In this document: positions 1 to 12,189 of the stretch, one piece after another
Position numbering within the stretch: the stretch's first letter is position 1
Layout: the number at the start of each line of letters is the position of its first letter
Assembly: GCA_002914845.1 (NCBI GenBank)
Contig: JXTC01000005.1
Span: 372,001 to 436,000, forward strand
Source: Trema orientale
Taxonomy: Eukaryota; Streptophyta; Magnoliopsida; Rosales; Cannabaceae
Direction of reading: 5' to 3'
Length of the DNA: 64,000 nt
The notes under the pieces: generated by a model
Databases searched by the model: none
What the model saw: only the letters and a program-made list of their open reading frames with translations
Told to the model about the DNA's origin: nothing
Position numbers and translations under genes: made by a program

Positions 1-2755
1 TCCTTTTTTCATATAAATACAACTATCATAGTTGCATCTAATGAAAACAAAATAAACGTACTTTGTTCCTATTTTCATCCGAAATAAAACCTTCTGGTTG
101 ACTCATGTAAATGATCTCTTCCAACTCTCCATGTAAGAAAACAATTTTAACGTCTAATTGCTCTAACTCTAAATCAAAATATGCCACCAGTGACAATATA
201 ATTCTTATAGAGCAATGTTTAACTACAGGTGAAAAGATTTCATTAAAATCTACTCCTTCTTGTTGAGTAAACCCTTTGGCCACTAACCTGGTTTTAAATC
301 GAGCTTGCTCAACTCCAAGAATACCTTTCTTTTGAAGATTCACTTACTGCCAACTACTTGCTTGTCCTTAGGTCTGTCTCCATATTTGATTTTTAATCAA
401 AGAGTCATATTCCTCTTGCATAGCAGCCAACCACTTGCTTCAATTTTTGTCTCTAATTACTTCCTTATATGACTTAGGCTCTTCTCTTTCAAAATCTTCG
501 GCAATGTTAAGAGCATATGAAATGAGATCAGCATGACTATATCTATCGGGTGGTCTTATGGTCCTTCTTTCCATATATATCTCTTGCCAAGAGATATGAA
601 TCTGTAGATACACCAGGTTCAGCTCTGGTATCAACTAGTTCAGGTTGAGATTCGAGCTGATTTTGTACCTTTTCCTGACCTGTTAACTCCATCTCAACTT
701 GCAGCCTCTCTTTGTACTCAACTCCGTCAAACTTATATACTGAGTACTTGATCAGATTTGGCATTTTTGACTCATCAAACATAACATCTCTACTTATCAA
801 ATATTTTTGCTGACCTGGCTCTATACACTACAATTTTTAACCTTTAACACCTTCAGGGTATCTAATAAAGATACATTTCTTCGCTCTTGGTTCAAGTTTA
901 TCCTGTCTTATGTGTGCATAGGCTAGACAACAAAAGACTCTTAAATTACTATAATCCGCTCAGTGACCAGACCAAAGCTTCATTAATGCCTTGAACTTAA
1001 TTGCTGAAGAAGGACACCTATTAATAAGATAAGTTGCAGTAACTACTGCTTCTCCCCAGAAGCCTTTAAGCAAACTAGCATTCAAGAGCATGCATCTGAC
1101 CCTCTCAAGAATGGTTCTATTCATTCTTTCAACCAGTCTATTCTGCTAATGAGTTCCACTAACAGTTTTATGCCTCGTAATCCCATCTTTCCTGCTTAAC
1201 TCGTTAAACTACTCTGAAAAATACTCCAGGTAAGGGTGTTCAAAATAACTGCTAAACTGTGGAAACCGTCCAATCCATGCGGTTTCTCTTCTTAAATGGC
1301 CGATTATGGATTAAAAAATATAAAAACTGACTTGGCTAGTTTGGTTCTCAATTTTGGACAAATTTAGTAGGATTCAAACTGAACTAACCAGTAAGTTTGT
1401 ATTTTTTAAAAATATATATATATATTAATAGTTAAAAATTTAAACTCACTCATTCTAATTGAGTAATGATTACTCTTAGCTCATTTAAGACTATGTTACT
1501 TAAGACTCTTATGATATTTTAGACGTTAAGTCTTGTTATTATAATGTGTGTAAGATTAAAGAGTTTAAGTTTGCTATTCAATTTTGATTAGGTTATAAGT
1601 TATAACTAAAGTTCAAGTTTACTAGGACTTTCGATTGGGTTGTAGCTTTTTACTATATTATGATTTCGTTTTATATTTGGACTTTATATATTATATGAAG
1701 TATGATTATGATATGAGCTTAGTTGATGTTGTACTAATTCAAATTTTGTAAGTTTTCAAACTGCGGAAACCGCCCAAACCGGCCGCAAAAATGTAGGTAC
1801 GGTCTGGCCGGTTTGAATCGACCAACTTAAACTACACAGATTGGTGAACCGGCCAAACTGCACATTCAGATTGGTTTCTGGATTGGCAATTTAGACTGTC
1901 CAGACCAGCTATGAACACCCCTAACTCCAGGCCATTGTCAGACCTTAAGTGTTTTAATTTCCTCTCTGGTTTATTTTCATGTAGTGTTTTCCATTCTTTA
2001 AATTTAAAAAAAGCATCACTTTTCTTCTTCAATATAATAGTCCATATCCTTCTTGAAAAATTATTAATTATAGAAAGGAAATATGGGCCACCTCTATGTG
2101 TTTGGGTCCTCGTAGGACCCCACAAGTCAGAATGAACATAGTCAAAAGGTTTAGTAGTTGTGTGCTTACCGATGCTGAATTTAATTCTTTTTGACTTACC
2201 ATACACACATTGTTCAAAAAAGTCAAGTTGATTGATTTTATTACCACTCAACAGATTTTGTTTAGACAATTCAGTTAGAACTTTTTCACTAACATGGCCT
2301 CATCTCATATGCCAAGATCTAGTCTTTTCCATTTTATCATGTTCAATAAATATAGTCCATTTTTCCTTACTCCTTTCATAACTATTAACGATCCTTTTGA
2401 AACCTTTAAAGATCCATGTTTAGCTTTAAAAGAGTAACCATTCATATCAAACATGTCAAGAGAAATAAGATTACGTTTAAGTTCAGGAACACACTTAACC
2501 TGTTGCAAAATTCTCTCCACGCCATCAAACATTCCGAACCTCACAGAGCCTATTCCTACAACTTTGCAGGGTTTATTGTTCCCAAGAAGTACTGACCCAC
2601 CATCAGTTTTTTCAAGATTCGCAAACTATCTTTTGTTTGGACACATATGGAAAGAATAGCCTGAGTCCATTATCCATTCTTTGTTAGACTCTTCATTTGT
2701 GACTACTAGTACTTCTGTTGAATCATATTAGTCTGATGCTACTGAAACTTCTCTA
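1..2755 (-). pseudogene. Copia A pol remnant (left copy)
   Basis: Protease, integrase and reverse transcriptase segments of a Ty1/copia polyprotein are recognisable in several frames. The RT segment is at about 38-343 (motifs ARFKTRLVAKGFTQQEG and LDVKIVFLHGELEE). The region after integrase lies at about 440-1,230, and GAG-pre-integrase plus integrase start at about 1,950-2,300 (CVYGKSKRIKF, YVHSDLWGPTRTQTH). The protease neighbourhood is at 2,305-2,680 (GSVLLGNNKPCK equivalent, CVPELKRNLISLDMF). The hAT insertion at 1,231-1,923 splits integrase. Multiple stops and frameshifts rule out function. Confidence 0.85.
1231..1923. mobile_element. Non-autonomous hAT element in copia A (left copy)
   Basis: The 693-bp insertion ends in the inverted repeats TAAGGGTGTTCA and TGAACACCCCTA. 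It is flanked by a perfect 8-bp target duplication ACTCCAGG (1,223-1,230 and 1,924-1,931). An 8-bp duplication and TAGGG-type ends are characteristic of hAT elements. No transposase frame is present. Subterminal sequence repeats the motif GGTTTGGACGGTTTCYGCGG in diverged forms. The same insertion, at the same site, is in the right arm at 27,131-27,851. Confidence 0.9.
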
Positions 2756-2960
2756 GGAAATTTTGGTTGCTTATGCTGCCTTTTCTTTCTTTCTGGACAC
2801 TCCCTCTTGAAATATCCTTCTTTGTGGCAATGAAGCACTTGAACTTGGCTTTTGACTTGGATCTTGACTTGTTTCTTGCAGCTTTGTTGTCATGTTTTTC
2901 TGATCTTCCTCTTGCCATAAGTCCTTCCCCTGTATTCTCTTCCTTGGCTTCTAACTTCCT

Positions 2961-3519
2961 TTAATGCTCTTTAGCTTTGACAGCAGATTGAACCTCATTA
3001 AAAGTTATTGTTTGTTCTCTCCCATAAAACATAGCATCCTTAAAGTGCTCATAAACTTTTGGAAGAGTATTCAAGAGAATTAAGGCCTTATCCACATCTT
3101 CTAACTTAATCTCTATATTTTCAAGATCATCAATGATCTTATTAAATTTACCAATCTGATCTGAGATTGATTTTTCATCATTCATCTTAAATGAATATAA
3201 CTTCTGTTTCATATGGAGTCTATTAGCAAGAAATTTGGTCGTGTAAAGATTTTCGAGTTTTACCCATATAGCAGGTGCTGATTTTTCTCTTGCAACCTCC
3301 CTCAAAGCTTTATCTCCAAGGCTCAAGATTATAGCACTATGAACCTTGTCCCGGATATCTACTTTCTGAGTATTAGTCAATGTTTGAGGCATATTTGACT
3401 TTCCCTTCAAAGTGTCAACAAAACCCTGTTGAACAAAGCAAGGCTCTCATCTTGACCCTTCATAACCCAGAGTCGTTCTTGCCAGAAAATTTCTCTATAT
3501 CGTACTTGGATGAATTAAT
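2961..3519 (-). pseudogene. Copia A gag remnant (left copy)
   Basis: This is a UBN2-type copia gag segment with the helical stretch ISDQIGKFNKIIDDLENIEI and LPKVYEHFKDAM, colinear with the right-arm copy at 25,539-26,280. The initiator codon, ATG in the right copy, is ATT here (3,519-3,517 on the minus strand). A TGA replaces the expected tryptophan codon at 3,460-3,462, and the same TGA is present in the right copy at 25,596-25,598. The gag was therefore dead before the two arms separated. Confidence 0.85.
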
Positions 3520-4095
3520 GGCTGTAACTTAGATTCCCATATATAATGCCACTTCTTAAATCTGAACTAGAAATCACCAAGAACAATTGCCAAGTCGAAG
3601 ATGCGCAAATCAATGAAAACAAAGAAAATCACACAATACAATTTTATTGTGGTACAACCATAAATATCATGACCTACATCCACGTTGAGGACAACCTCTG
3701 CACTATGAAGAAGAATTTTTTACAAGCCTATTCAGAGAAGTTCTTTGTTTTAATATTCAAGCTTACACCGTTGAAAACCTTAGAATACACTTCTCTCAGT
3801 CCTAAGCTCTCTCTCATACTAGAAAACAATATGATCTGTGTTCTTTCTCTCTCTCACCCCTAAGACGTTATTTATAAACACATAGTACTTAGTAACAATC
3901 AAGAACCCATAACCAATGAAATTCCCCAAGACTAAAACAGTTTCAGCTGAAAAAACTCCCAGATAGTTATGATCGTTATTTCAGTTATGACCATTAACTG
4001 AGATAACAAACTTCCTTAATCCGTGGTTATTCTAATTTTGAGAGATACCTTTAACAACTTTAATCCCTCTGTTTTCATTTTATTGTAATGGAAAC

Positions 4096-4530
4096 CGAAG
4101 TGATTTGATCACTCAAACTTGAAACTCTTTCATATACAAATCTTACATCGTAATCTAGAAAACAAACTTCAAGCAATACTAAAAACACAGACAAGATCTT
4201 ATAGTGTTCAGTCCCTTTCGAGACCTACATCCACTTTCAGCAAGCAGAGTCTTTATTTTATTTATGAACAATCACAACAATACAACAAGATCTTCAATCC
4301 AAGAGACTAATGCTCTCCCGAGTACAAGACCAATCCCTCTATATTTTTTTCCTCTATTTTTGACAGCAAAAATTAATAAAGTATTATAGCAGAAAAAAAA
4401 AGAAGAATTAGCCCTTTTATACACCAACTCTTAACAAACTGAAATAACCACCTAGTTGCCTTGAAATAAATTCTTCCATTTGCTGTCACGTCATGACTTG
4501 AGCACTCAATTATAGTCACTAGACCTCACA
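4096..4530 (-). repeat. Copia B 3' LTR (left copy)
   Basis: This LTR of about 435 bp matches 10,186-10,565 and the two B LTRs in the right arm. It starts on the minus strand with TGTGAGGTCTAGTGAC and ends at ATCACTTC. A TATA-like promoter sequence and the R-region signature (CACTATAAGATCTTGT with a nearby GTGGATGTAGG) are recognisable in reverse complement. Confidence 0.85.
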
Positions 4531-4639
4531 AATGTCCACATTGACTATTATTGGTTTATGATCCTCTGGTTGCTCCACTTGCCTCGAAAGGCCTTAAACA
4601 TTCTTCACCCTGATCAAATTCAAGCAACGATTGAACTTA

Positions 4640-7600
4640 CTACCAGATAAAACTTTAGTGATCATATAAACTAGATTGTCCTCAGTTGATATTTTCTTCA
4701 CCACTACTTACAAAATGCAATCTAGCATCTATATGCTTTATTCATTCGTAAAACACTTGGTGCTTTGTTAAGTGTAGCACTTTGGCTATCACAAAACAAT
4801 GTGAAACAATCTTGTTGAATCTTTAATTTAGCAACTAGACCTCCAAGCCACAATGCTTCCTTTATTGCTTCAGTTAGAGCAATATACTCAGTTTATGCGG
4901 TTGAAGGAATTACAGCTGATTGCAAATACGCTTTCCAACTTACTGATGTACCAAAGACTGTGAAGATATAACCTGTAAGTGACTTCCTCGAATTATAACA
5001 CCCTGCAAAATCTGAATCAACATAGCCCAGTACAGTTACTGCTTTGTTCTAATTTCCAGTAAAAATAAGTCTATGATCAAGTGAACCCTTAATGTATCTT
5101 AAAGTCCATTTTAAAGGCTGTCAATGCTCCTTCCTTGGATTGGCCATGAACATACTAACCATACTAACAACATAAGTCAAATCAGGTCTTGAACATACCA
5201 TTGCATATATAATCGACCCAAATGCACTTACATATGACACCTTATCCATTTGACTTATTTCAGCTTCTGTTTTTGGTTCTTGTAAATGAGACAATTTAAA
5301 GTGTTGTCCTAGTGGTGTTGAAACCAATTTTGCTTCATTCATACTAAATCTAACTAAAACCTTCTCAAGATATTATCTTTGAGACAGGAATAATAGCTTC
5401 TTTCTCCTATTTCTTCTTATCTCCATTCCTAGTACTTTCTTTGCAGGTCCCAATTTCAAAAGAACCCTTTAGCTGCTTCTTAATCTTTGAAATTTCCATA
5501 CTATTTCTGCTGGTAATCAAAATGTTGTCTACATAGATATGTAAGTAAACCATTTCTTTATTGCTCAACAGCTTATAGTATACACACCTATCATATGAGC
5601 TTCTTTTCAAATATGATCTCAGCATAAAATCATCGAACTTTTTATTTCATTGTCTTGGAGATTGCTCTAAACCATACAAGGAATTCTAAAGCAAACATAC
5701 TTGAGATTCTTGACTTCCAGCTATAAATCCCTCAGGTTGTTGCATTAGATTTCTCACCTCTAACTCTCCAGGTAAGAAAGCAGTCTTATCGTCTATTTGC
5801 TCAAACTTCATATCGTATTTAGCCGCCAATGATACTGATTTATCTATGCTTAACCATAAGTGAGTATATTTCATTAAAATCCACTCCTTCCTTTTGTATA
5901 AATCCTTTGGCCACAAGTTTGGCCTTGTATCTTGGTTTCTCCACCCTTGGTATTCCTTCTTTTTTCTTAAACACGTATTTGCAACCCACTATTCGAGCTT
6001 GATTAGGTCTTGGTATTAATTCCAAGTGTTGTTCTTGTGTAGAGGGTCAATCTTTTCCTCCATTGCTTTATGCCAATAAGCACTTTCACTTCCACTCATT
6101 GCCTCTATTGGAATAATGTCCTATAATGCAGTTTATTATTTTGACATTATAAACAATTTATTATCGGATTATTTGTTATCTATTTGTTAATAAATTCTAT
6201 GTTATGAATTTTATTTCATTTATGTCACATTGATGTACATGTGATATGCATATTTATCTTATGCAAACATCTAAAAGATTCCGAGACATATAACGAGTAA
6301 TAAAGAATTATTCGTATGATGAGTTCATATGTGGGAGACATTATATTCTTTATTTCATTATATCTAAATTAAATTATTCGTATTCTGCATATTGAAGATG
6401 GAATATTTTACTATGCCATAGAATGTAGTGTTGTCTATTTAATTAATGAAGTCTCTAATTATCGAAGTGAGTCTTCGGATAGAAATACTAGTGTGTTATA
6501 AGAAAGTTATAACAGCACCGAACAGGATCTAGTAAATTAGAATTTGAGGTTAAGTGCGGTAACTCAAATTTCTAATTTCACTAATCTAGCACTATTATAG
6601 AAGACCTTAATTCTAGTGATTAACGAACTTACTTTCATGTGTTTTATCTTTTTGAGTTATTAAAGGATTAGTTCCGATTTATGGTTCGAACTCCGGTATC
6701 TTGGAAGATAAGGTATATGAAATGTGTAGAATGTTTTCATGATGGACACTATACATATGATGTCACTTTGAGTTTTTTCAAGTACTTAGATAATATAAAC
6801 CAGGGCCTCGGTATTCACTATGTGAATTTGACCGTGTTGGTATAAGTAGATACAAACACCGTACTCAATTATTATCCATTAGATGAAAAATGACAACTCA
6901 AAGGTAAATATGTACTAAAGGGGTAATACGGTAATTTCACCCTACTAATACGGCATTGCATTGGGGGTATGTCTGCAAGTATAGTATATACTAAATGGAT
7001 CAAGCTAATTAATTGTTAATAAGCTTCACATAAAATAAAAATGACATTTAGTCCAGGAGTTCAATATTGGGCTTATAGTGGTGTGTCCCAATATTAATGG
7101 ACAAGGCCCAATCATAATTAAGAGTTAGTTATGATAGAAGGTATATGGTCTATTGGAGTTTGGGTTTTATGGATCTATCTGGTCCCCTGTCTAGCTCAAA
7201 TTAAAGCCCAATAGTTATTTGATGATCAGTTGAGTCCAACAAGCCCACTAGGGTTTACTAATCTCTCTCTATATAGTTAAGAGAAAAGTTCTCTAACTGT
7301 ATAATTATCAACTACACATGAAACACCCTTGGAGAAGTGAGTGTCACACGAAAACCAGAGAGAGGAAGAGCAGAGAAAAATCGGCCACACTAGGGGATTC
7401 ATTATCCTTGGTGTTTCGGCTATCCTGGAGAAATCGGTTCGAGAAGATTGTCTTCTTGTTCATCTGCGGATCTCTTTGTTGGGAATCAAGAAGGTGACCA
7501 CCCACCGGATCAATCAAACAGCTTTCGAGAACAGACGGGAAGACGAGAAGCTTGTGGAGCGAATCCGGGTATTGTTCTTGTCTAGATCAAGAGTTAATTT

Positions 7601-9440
7601 ATGTTAGATTACGATCCGAAAAGTTTTATAAATAGAAAAATTTTAAATGACAAATTCCGCTGCGTTTCTTGATTTTAAAAAGTTATGATATTTTTAAAAA
7701 TAATTTTATGAAAATATTTTTCAAGAATTTATTCCAGTAAACACCAGCTGCCACCTTATATGTCTTAGATTCTAGATCGTTTATCTCCTCAGCTATAGTG
7801 AATGCAAAAGAAATGAGATCGGCATAACTATATCTTTCAGGAGGTTTGATTGCTTTCTTTTTCCTGTCTATTGTCAATTCGTAGTCTTCTGTATCAGAAT
7901 CCTCTTCTTCAATTTCAGGTTCAGATCCAAACTCTTACTGATCTTGATGCATTTCTTGAGTTACAGTCTTCGTTTGGACTAAATCTGTTTCCTAAGAATT
8001 TCTAGTAGACTCCACCTCAATTTCAAGATTATCGTTGATATTCTCATTTGTAGTTGCTGGTGTAATTTTCTGAGTAAAATTTGACATCTTATTTTCATTG
8101 GACACCACATCCCCACTAGTTAAATATCTTTTGTGTCCTGGTTCTAAACACCATAGTTTTGTAACCCTTAACTCCTTGAGGATAGCCTAGAAAGGTGCAA
8201 TTTAAATCCCTTACATCAAGTTTATCTTTCTTGATATATGCATAAGCAGTACAACTGAACATATTCAACCTGCTATAATCTATTGGTTGACCTGTACATA
8301 GCTCCTCGGGTGTTTTGAATCTATTTGCAGACGATGAAAACCTATTAATTAGGTAACATGCTGTTTCAATAACTTTATCCTAGAAAGTTTTAGGTAAGCC
8401 TGCACTCAATAGCATACACCTCACCTTTTTTATATTGTCCTGTTAAACCTCTCAACCAAACTTTCTTGCTGTGGATTTCCTATTACAGTTCGGTGTCTAG
8501 CTATACCTTTATTTTCACAATATCTATCAAACTCTCCAGAACAATATTCTAACTTATTGTCTGTCCTCAACCTTTTCAATTTCTTTCCTGTTTGATTTTC
8601 TAATAAAACTTTCCAGGCTTTAAATCTCTCAAGGGTATCATTTTTGTTCTTTAAGATATAAACACAAACTATTCTACTGTAATCATCAATTATCAACAGA
8701 AAGTAATGATTACCACAATGTGTTTGAGTTCTAGAGCCCTCCACAAATCTAAATGAATATAGTCTAGTGTAAACTTTATTCTATGAATTGTTGTATTGAA
8801 CTTAACCTTACAACTCTTTCCATATACACAAGTCTCACAAAATTCTAATTTTCCTATTTGATCATTCCTAAATAGTCCTTGTTTATTTAGCTCTATTAGC
8901 CCTCTTTCACTCATATGTCTCGACCTTCTCTTATCTGATATATTTCTAGTCACAGAAGCAGATGTTTCAATGATAGTATCACCTAGTTAAAAATATAGTC
9001 CATTCTTCCTAAAACCTTTCATTGCCACCAACACTCCTTTCATTAGTTTCATAATACCAGATTCAGCTTTAAAAGAGTAGCCATTAAAATCCTCCATACC
9101 CAATGAAATTAAATTTATTTTAAGTTCAGGAACATACCTTACTTCGTGAATTAACCTGTCAACGCCATCGAACATCTTGATTCTCACTGATATGATTCCA
9201 AGAACCTTACAAGATATATTATTTCCTAAAAGTACAGATCCGCCATCTGTTTGGGTAAATGTCTCAAACCAGATTCTATTTGGTGTCATATGAAATGAAT
9301 ACCTTGAATCTAAAATCAATTCTTTGCTCAAATCCATGTTTGAAATTGATAGAACTTCAACAGATTCATATCCATCCGAAGCAACAGATGTATCCCCTGA
9401 ATCTCTGGTCTTATCTAATCTTTTCTTTTTCCTTTTTAGA
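4640..9440 (-). pseudogene. Copia B pol remnant (left copy)
   Basis: In minus-strand order the segments are protease (ILDSRYSFHMTPNR, where the catalytic DSG has become DSR), GAG-pre-integrase and integrase (ETCVYGKSCKVKF; RTDNKLEYCSGEF; ESLVERFNRTI), then, beyond the 6,106-7,749 insertion, reverse transcriptase (YKAKLVAKGFIQKEGVDF; HIYVDNILITSRNSMEISK) and RNase H (about 4,690-5,000). The RT box reads YVDN instead of YVDD. Frameshifts and stops are frequent, so no polyprotein can be made. Confidence 0.83.
6106..7749 (+). mobile_element. Probable solo LTR inserted in copia B (left arm only)
   Basis: The uninterrupted right-arm sequence around 22,945 defines this 1,644-bp insertion. The flanks GCCTC (6,101-6,105) and GCCAC (7,750-7,754) are a 5-bp target duplication with one change. 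The ends carry the inverted repeat TATTGGAATAA / TTATTCCAGTA, although ten extra bases follow the right repeat. Inside are a TATA-like box (CTCTATATAGTT near 7,268), a GA-rich leader and, near the end, AAATTCCGCTGCGTTTCTTG, typical of the 3' part of plant copia LTRs. No retroviral genes are present. The open frame at 7,341-7,607 is part of the LTR transcript and not a credible gene. Confidence 0.72.
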
Positions 9441-10154
9441 CAATCCCTTTTGAAATGACCTTCTTTGTGACATGTGCATTTCAATTGTGCCTTTGATTTG
9501 GATCTTGGCTTGTTATTACCCTTATAATATCTCTTTTCACTTCTTCCTCATGTAGTCAACCATTAACCAGTGATTCTTCCTTAATTCCATATTGTTTTTG
9601 CAACTCTTTCGAATTAAGAATAGCTCTAACTTGTGCTATTGTTAATGACTCCTTTCCATACAGTAATATATCCACTAAGTGTTCATATTGCGATTAAGGA
9701 AGAGAACATAGTAGTATAATCACCTGATCTTCATTTTCAATTCTTACATCAATATTTTTCAGAACTAAGATGATCTTATTGAAATCATCTAAGTGTTTCT
9801 TGAGAGATTTACCTTCTTTCATATGCAAAGTATAGAGCCTTTTTTTTTTCTCCGATACAATCTATTTGCAACTAATTTCTTTATGTAAAGCGCTATGAGT
9901 TTGCTCAATAACCCAGCTTTAGTCGATTCACCTTTAACTTCCTTCAACATTTCATCTCCAAGGCTCAACAAGATTGCATTATGTGCTTTGCTCTCCATTT
10001 TTTTAGCCGTCACTCGATCGGTTTTAGCATCTATGGTTTCTTTACTCAACGCATCATCAAGACCCTGATAAACAAGAAGTGCACCTTGATTCACCATAAA
10101 TTGAAGTCGTTTGTCTTAGTAAACTTGTCAATCTCGAATTTCATCGTCGTCATC
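9440..10154 (-). pseudogene. Copia B gag remnant (left copy)
   Basis: This is copia gag (UBN2 type) beginning ATGACGACGATGAAATTCGA in the minus direction. Recognisable stretches are YQGLDDALSKETIDAKTDR and ESKAHNAILLSLGDE. The nucleic-acid-binding knuckle near 9,450-9,484 reads KCTCHKEGHFKRDC, a degenerate CCHC box in which the first two cysteines are only one residue apart. The middle part is broken by stops. The right-arm copy has its own stop (VY*GLDD) where this copy still reads Q. Confidence 0.82.
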
Positions 10155-10185
10155 TTCGAAATCAATCCTGTCTCTGATACCAGTT

Positions 10186-10565
10186 TATAGTGATTTGATC
10201 ACTCAAACTCGAAACTCTATCACACACAAATATTAGATTGTAACCCAGAAAATAAACTTCAAGCAATACACATACAAGATCTTATAGTGGTTCAGTCTCT
10301 TTCGAAACCTACATCCACTTTCAACAAGTTGAGTCTTTCTTTTATTTGTGAATAATCACAATAATATAGTATAGCAAGATCTTCAATCCATAGAGACTAA
10401 ACAGCAAAAATTGATAAAGTGTTACACCAGAAAAAGGAAGAATTAGCTCTTTTATACATGAACTCTTAACAAACTGAAATAACCATCTAACTGCCTTGAA
10501 ACAGATTCTTTCACTTACTACCACGTCATGACTGGAGCACCCAATTATTGTCACCAGACCTCACA
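10186..10565 (-). repeat. Copia B 5' LTR (left copy)
   Basis: This LTR of about 380 bp starts TGTGAGGTCTGGTGAC and ends ATCACTATA on the minus strand. It is followed inward by AAC and then the primer site TGGTATCAGAGAC (10,182 down to 10,170), complementary to the 3' end of initiator tRNA-Met. It lies next to the SEC23-like fragment. Confidence 0.87.
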
Positions 10566-10666
10566 TGAACTAATTAGATTGTGAATTACTATCTCATTCT
10601 TTTTTCAGATTTGTTATGGAGGAAAAGACTGACTTGTCAACACAACACGTACGCATGACTTAGTAA

Positions 10667-11550
10667 GTGTGGCCATGGACAAACAAATATGATCTTATAC
10701 CATTAGTAGTTTGTCTCTATCCTAGAGTCAAAGAGACAAAGAAACAAATTGAAAAACCTCATTTCCAAAAACCTAACTTCTGTCAGAGATGCTCTTCAGT
10801 GATAAACTGTTTTCAAGTTTCGGGATCCAAAGTAGTTAGAGCTACTACTAAGTGTTTATTTTCTTCGAGTGGGAACCGATTGCCTCCAACTACAAGTACG
10901 AAGAAAAGAATAATTCCTTACGATGATCAAACATTTGTTTGGAAAATGTCTGAGATCAGTGGCATCGAATCCAAAAATGTAGTTTTTATTTTTCTGGTAG
11001 GGAATTGTAATGGTTCCGATGAAGATGCTTTCAAAAGTTTACTAAAAGGTGTTTTTGCATCATTATCTCCGAAAGCTATGGTGGGCCTTATCGCTTTGGG
11101 AAGCAAAGTTCAATATGGTTTAGATGCAGATGAGGTTTTTGTACCGGCATCTAGAGAGATATTTCCTTCCCATTATTCAAACGGACAAGGAACCCTCATC
11201 TATATTGAAGCAAGATGCCGTATCAGAAGCCTTCTCGTTAGTTAATGAGAAATTTGAGAATTTTAAGATTCTGTGAGGATCACGGCATTCCTTAATAGTC
11301 CATGTACCAAGAACTTGGTAATTAGCCACTCATATGATGTTCTTATGAATTTTTACTGTGATTTTCTATTTATTTATTCATTTATTCCTATAGTTAATTA
11401 ACGGAATTATTTCAATTAATTTTGCTTGAATTGCAGTAGGGAGTATCAAATTCCGAGTTCTATGGTAATATAGGGAAAGAAATAGCTAAAAACGAGCACG
11501 TTTTAGATGTATATGCAATTTTGTCTTGTGAGGTCTGTACCATGAACTTG
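10667..11550 (+). pseudogene. SEC23-like (COPII coat) gene fragment, left arm
   Basis: SEC23 is the GTPase-activating subunit of the COPII inner coat at ER exit sites. The translated segment has a Zn-finger-like start (NFCQRCSSVINCFQV, then CLFSSSGN with the last cysteine lost). A trunk/vWA-like stretch follows (VVFIFLVGNCNGSDEDAFKS; SLSPKAMVGLIALGSKVQYG; EVFVPASREIFPSH). After a frameshift and an intron-like segment ending TTGAATTGCAG near 11,436 comes another exon-like piece (EFYGNIGKEIAKNEHVLDVY), which fits the SEC23 trunk. Only the N-terminal part of a roughly 750-880-residue protein is present. Retention of an intron points to DNA-level capture. The family call rests on remembered family features, not a search. 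Confidence 0.6.
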
Positions 11551-11637
11551 TTAAAGGGGGTGAAACGAAATAACTTAAGAATAAAGAAAAGAACCAATTT
11601 AAACTAACTGGAATTTTAATAGTACAAGTTAGAGAAT

Positions 11638-12108
11638 ACATGTGCTAATTATATACATATATTATACATATGTTATATGTGGGATAATGGTGTATACATA
11701 CATGCTATCATTTCACATATACATCTGTTACATACATTCTTATATGTATTCTTATAGCGTTAAAACTTTATAATTGACATATGTGCTAATTATATACATA
11801 TGTTATACATATGTTATATGTGAAATAATAGCGTATACATATAAGCTATCATCCCACATATACGTATATTACATACATTCTTATATGTATTCTTATAACA
11901 TTAAAATTTTGTTATTGACATTTCTTTTAAGTTCATTATTCTGCTCTTCCTACGTACGTGTGTGTATATACTTAAGTATTCCATATGTAAATTATTCAAG
12001 ATCAAGAAAGCTTGATAAGTACTGAGCTATCAAAGTCCATATATTTATATTCATTTACGCTTTCAGTATCAAGAAGAACCTAAATTGTGATACAACTGTA
12101 AAAGTAAA
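11638..12108. repeat. Loop between the inverted arms, with a 141-bp tandem duplication
   Basis: Arm homology stops on the left at AGAGAAT (ending 11,637) and on the right at ATTCTCT (starting 12,109). The loop is very AT-rich. Two copies of a 141-bp unit lie in it: TGTGCTAATT starts at 11,641 and again at 11,782, and the second copy runs to about 11,922. Each unit is full of short dyads of the type ATACATATGTTATA and TATACATA, so it can fold on itself. No gene is seen. The open frame at 11,774-12,025 is low-complexity and not credible. Confidence 0.85.
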
Positions 12109-12189
12109 ATTCTCTAACTTGCACTATTAAAAGTCCAGTTAGTTTAAATTGGTTCTTTACTTTATTCTTGAGTTATTTCATTTCACCCC

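Larger units (their letters stand above)
1..4095 (-). mobile_element. Copia element A, left copy, truncated by window edge
   Basis: This is a decayed Ty1/copia retrotransposon on the minus strand. Reading 3' to 5' along the plus strand one meets reverse transcriptase, integrase, protease, zinc-knuckle and gag remnants, then the presumed 5' LTR/leader at about 3,540-4,095. A non-autonomous hAT element interrupts integrase. All frames carry stops and shifts. The 3' half, including the 3' LTR, lies before base 1. The outer border abuts the 3' LTR of copia B at 4,096. Confidence 0.88.
4096..10565 (-). mobile_element. Copia element B, left copy
   Basis: This is a complete but decayed Ty1/copia element on the minus strand, with 5' LTR 10,186-10,565, tRNA-Met-type primer site TGGTATCAGAG just inside it (about 10,172-10,182), gag, pol and 3' LTR 4,096-4,530. 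A private 1.64-kb solo LTR interrupts pol at 6,106-7,749. The LTRs begin TGTGAGGTCT and end near ATCACT. No clean 5-bp target duplication is visible at the borders; the flanks GTTCA and GTTTC are only similar. Confidence 0.9.
1..11637. repeat. Left arm of large inverted duplication
   Basis: This arm is the diverged reverse complement of the block from 12,109 to about 29,075. Matching landmarks in mirror order are the SEC23-like fragment (10,667 versus 13,062), the copia B 5' LTR (10,186-10,565 versus 13,166-13,532), the B 3' LTR (4,096-4,530 versus 24,529-24,961), copia A gag (2,961-3,519 versus 25,539-26,280) and the hAT insertion in A (1,231-1,923 versus 27,131-27,851). Position 1 corresponds to about 29,075, so the arm continues beyond the window. 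The SEC23-like protein segments of the two arms differ at roughly one residue in six by eye, so this is neither a recent copy nor a simple haplotype overlap. Confidence 0.93.

Noticed and set aside
1911..2135. Open frames on the strand opposite to copia pol (also 26,919-27,143)
   Set aside because: They are mirror-image shadows of the integrase coding strand in both arms, not separate genes.
7341..7607. 88-codon open frame after a TATA-like box in the left-arm insertion
   Set aside because: It lies in the transcribed leader part of an LTR, has no domain and is not followed by other exons.
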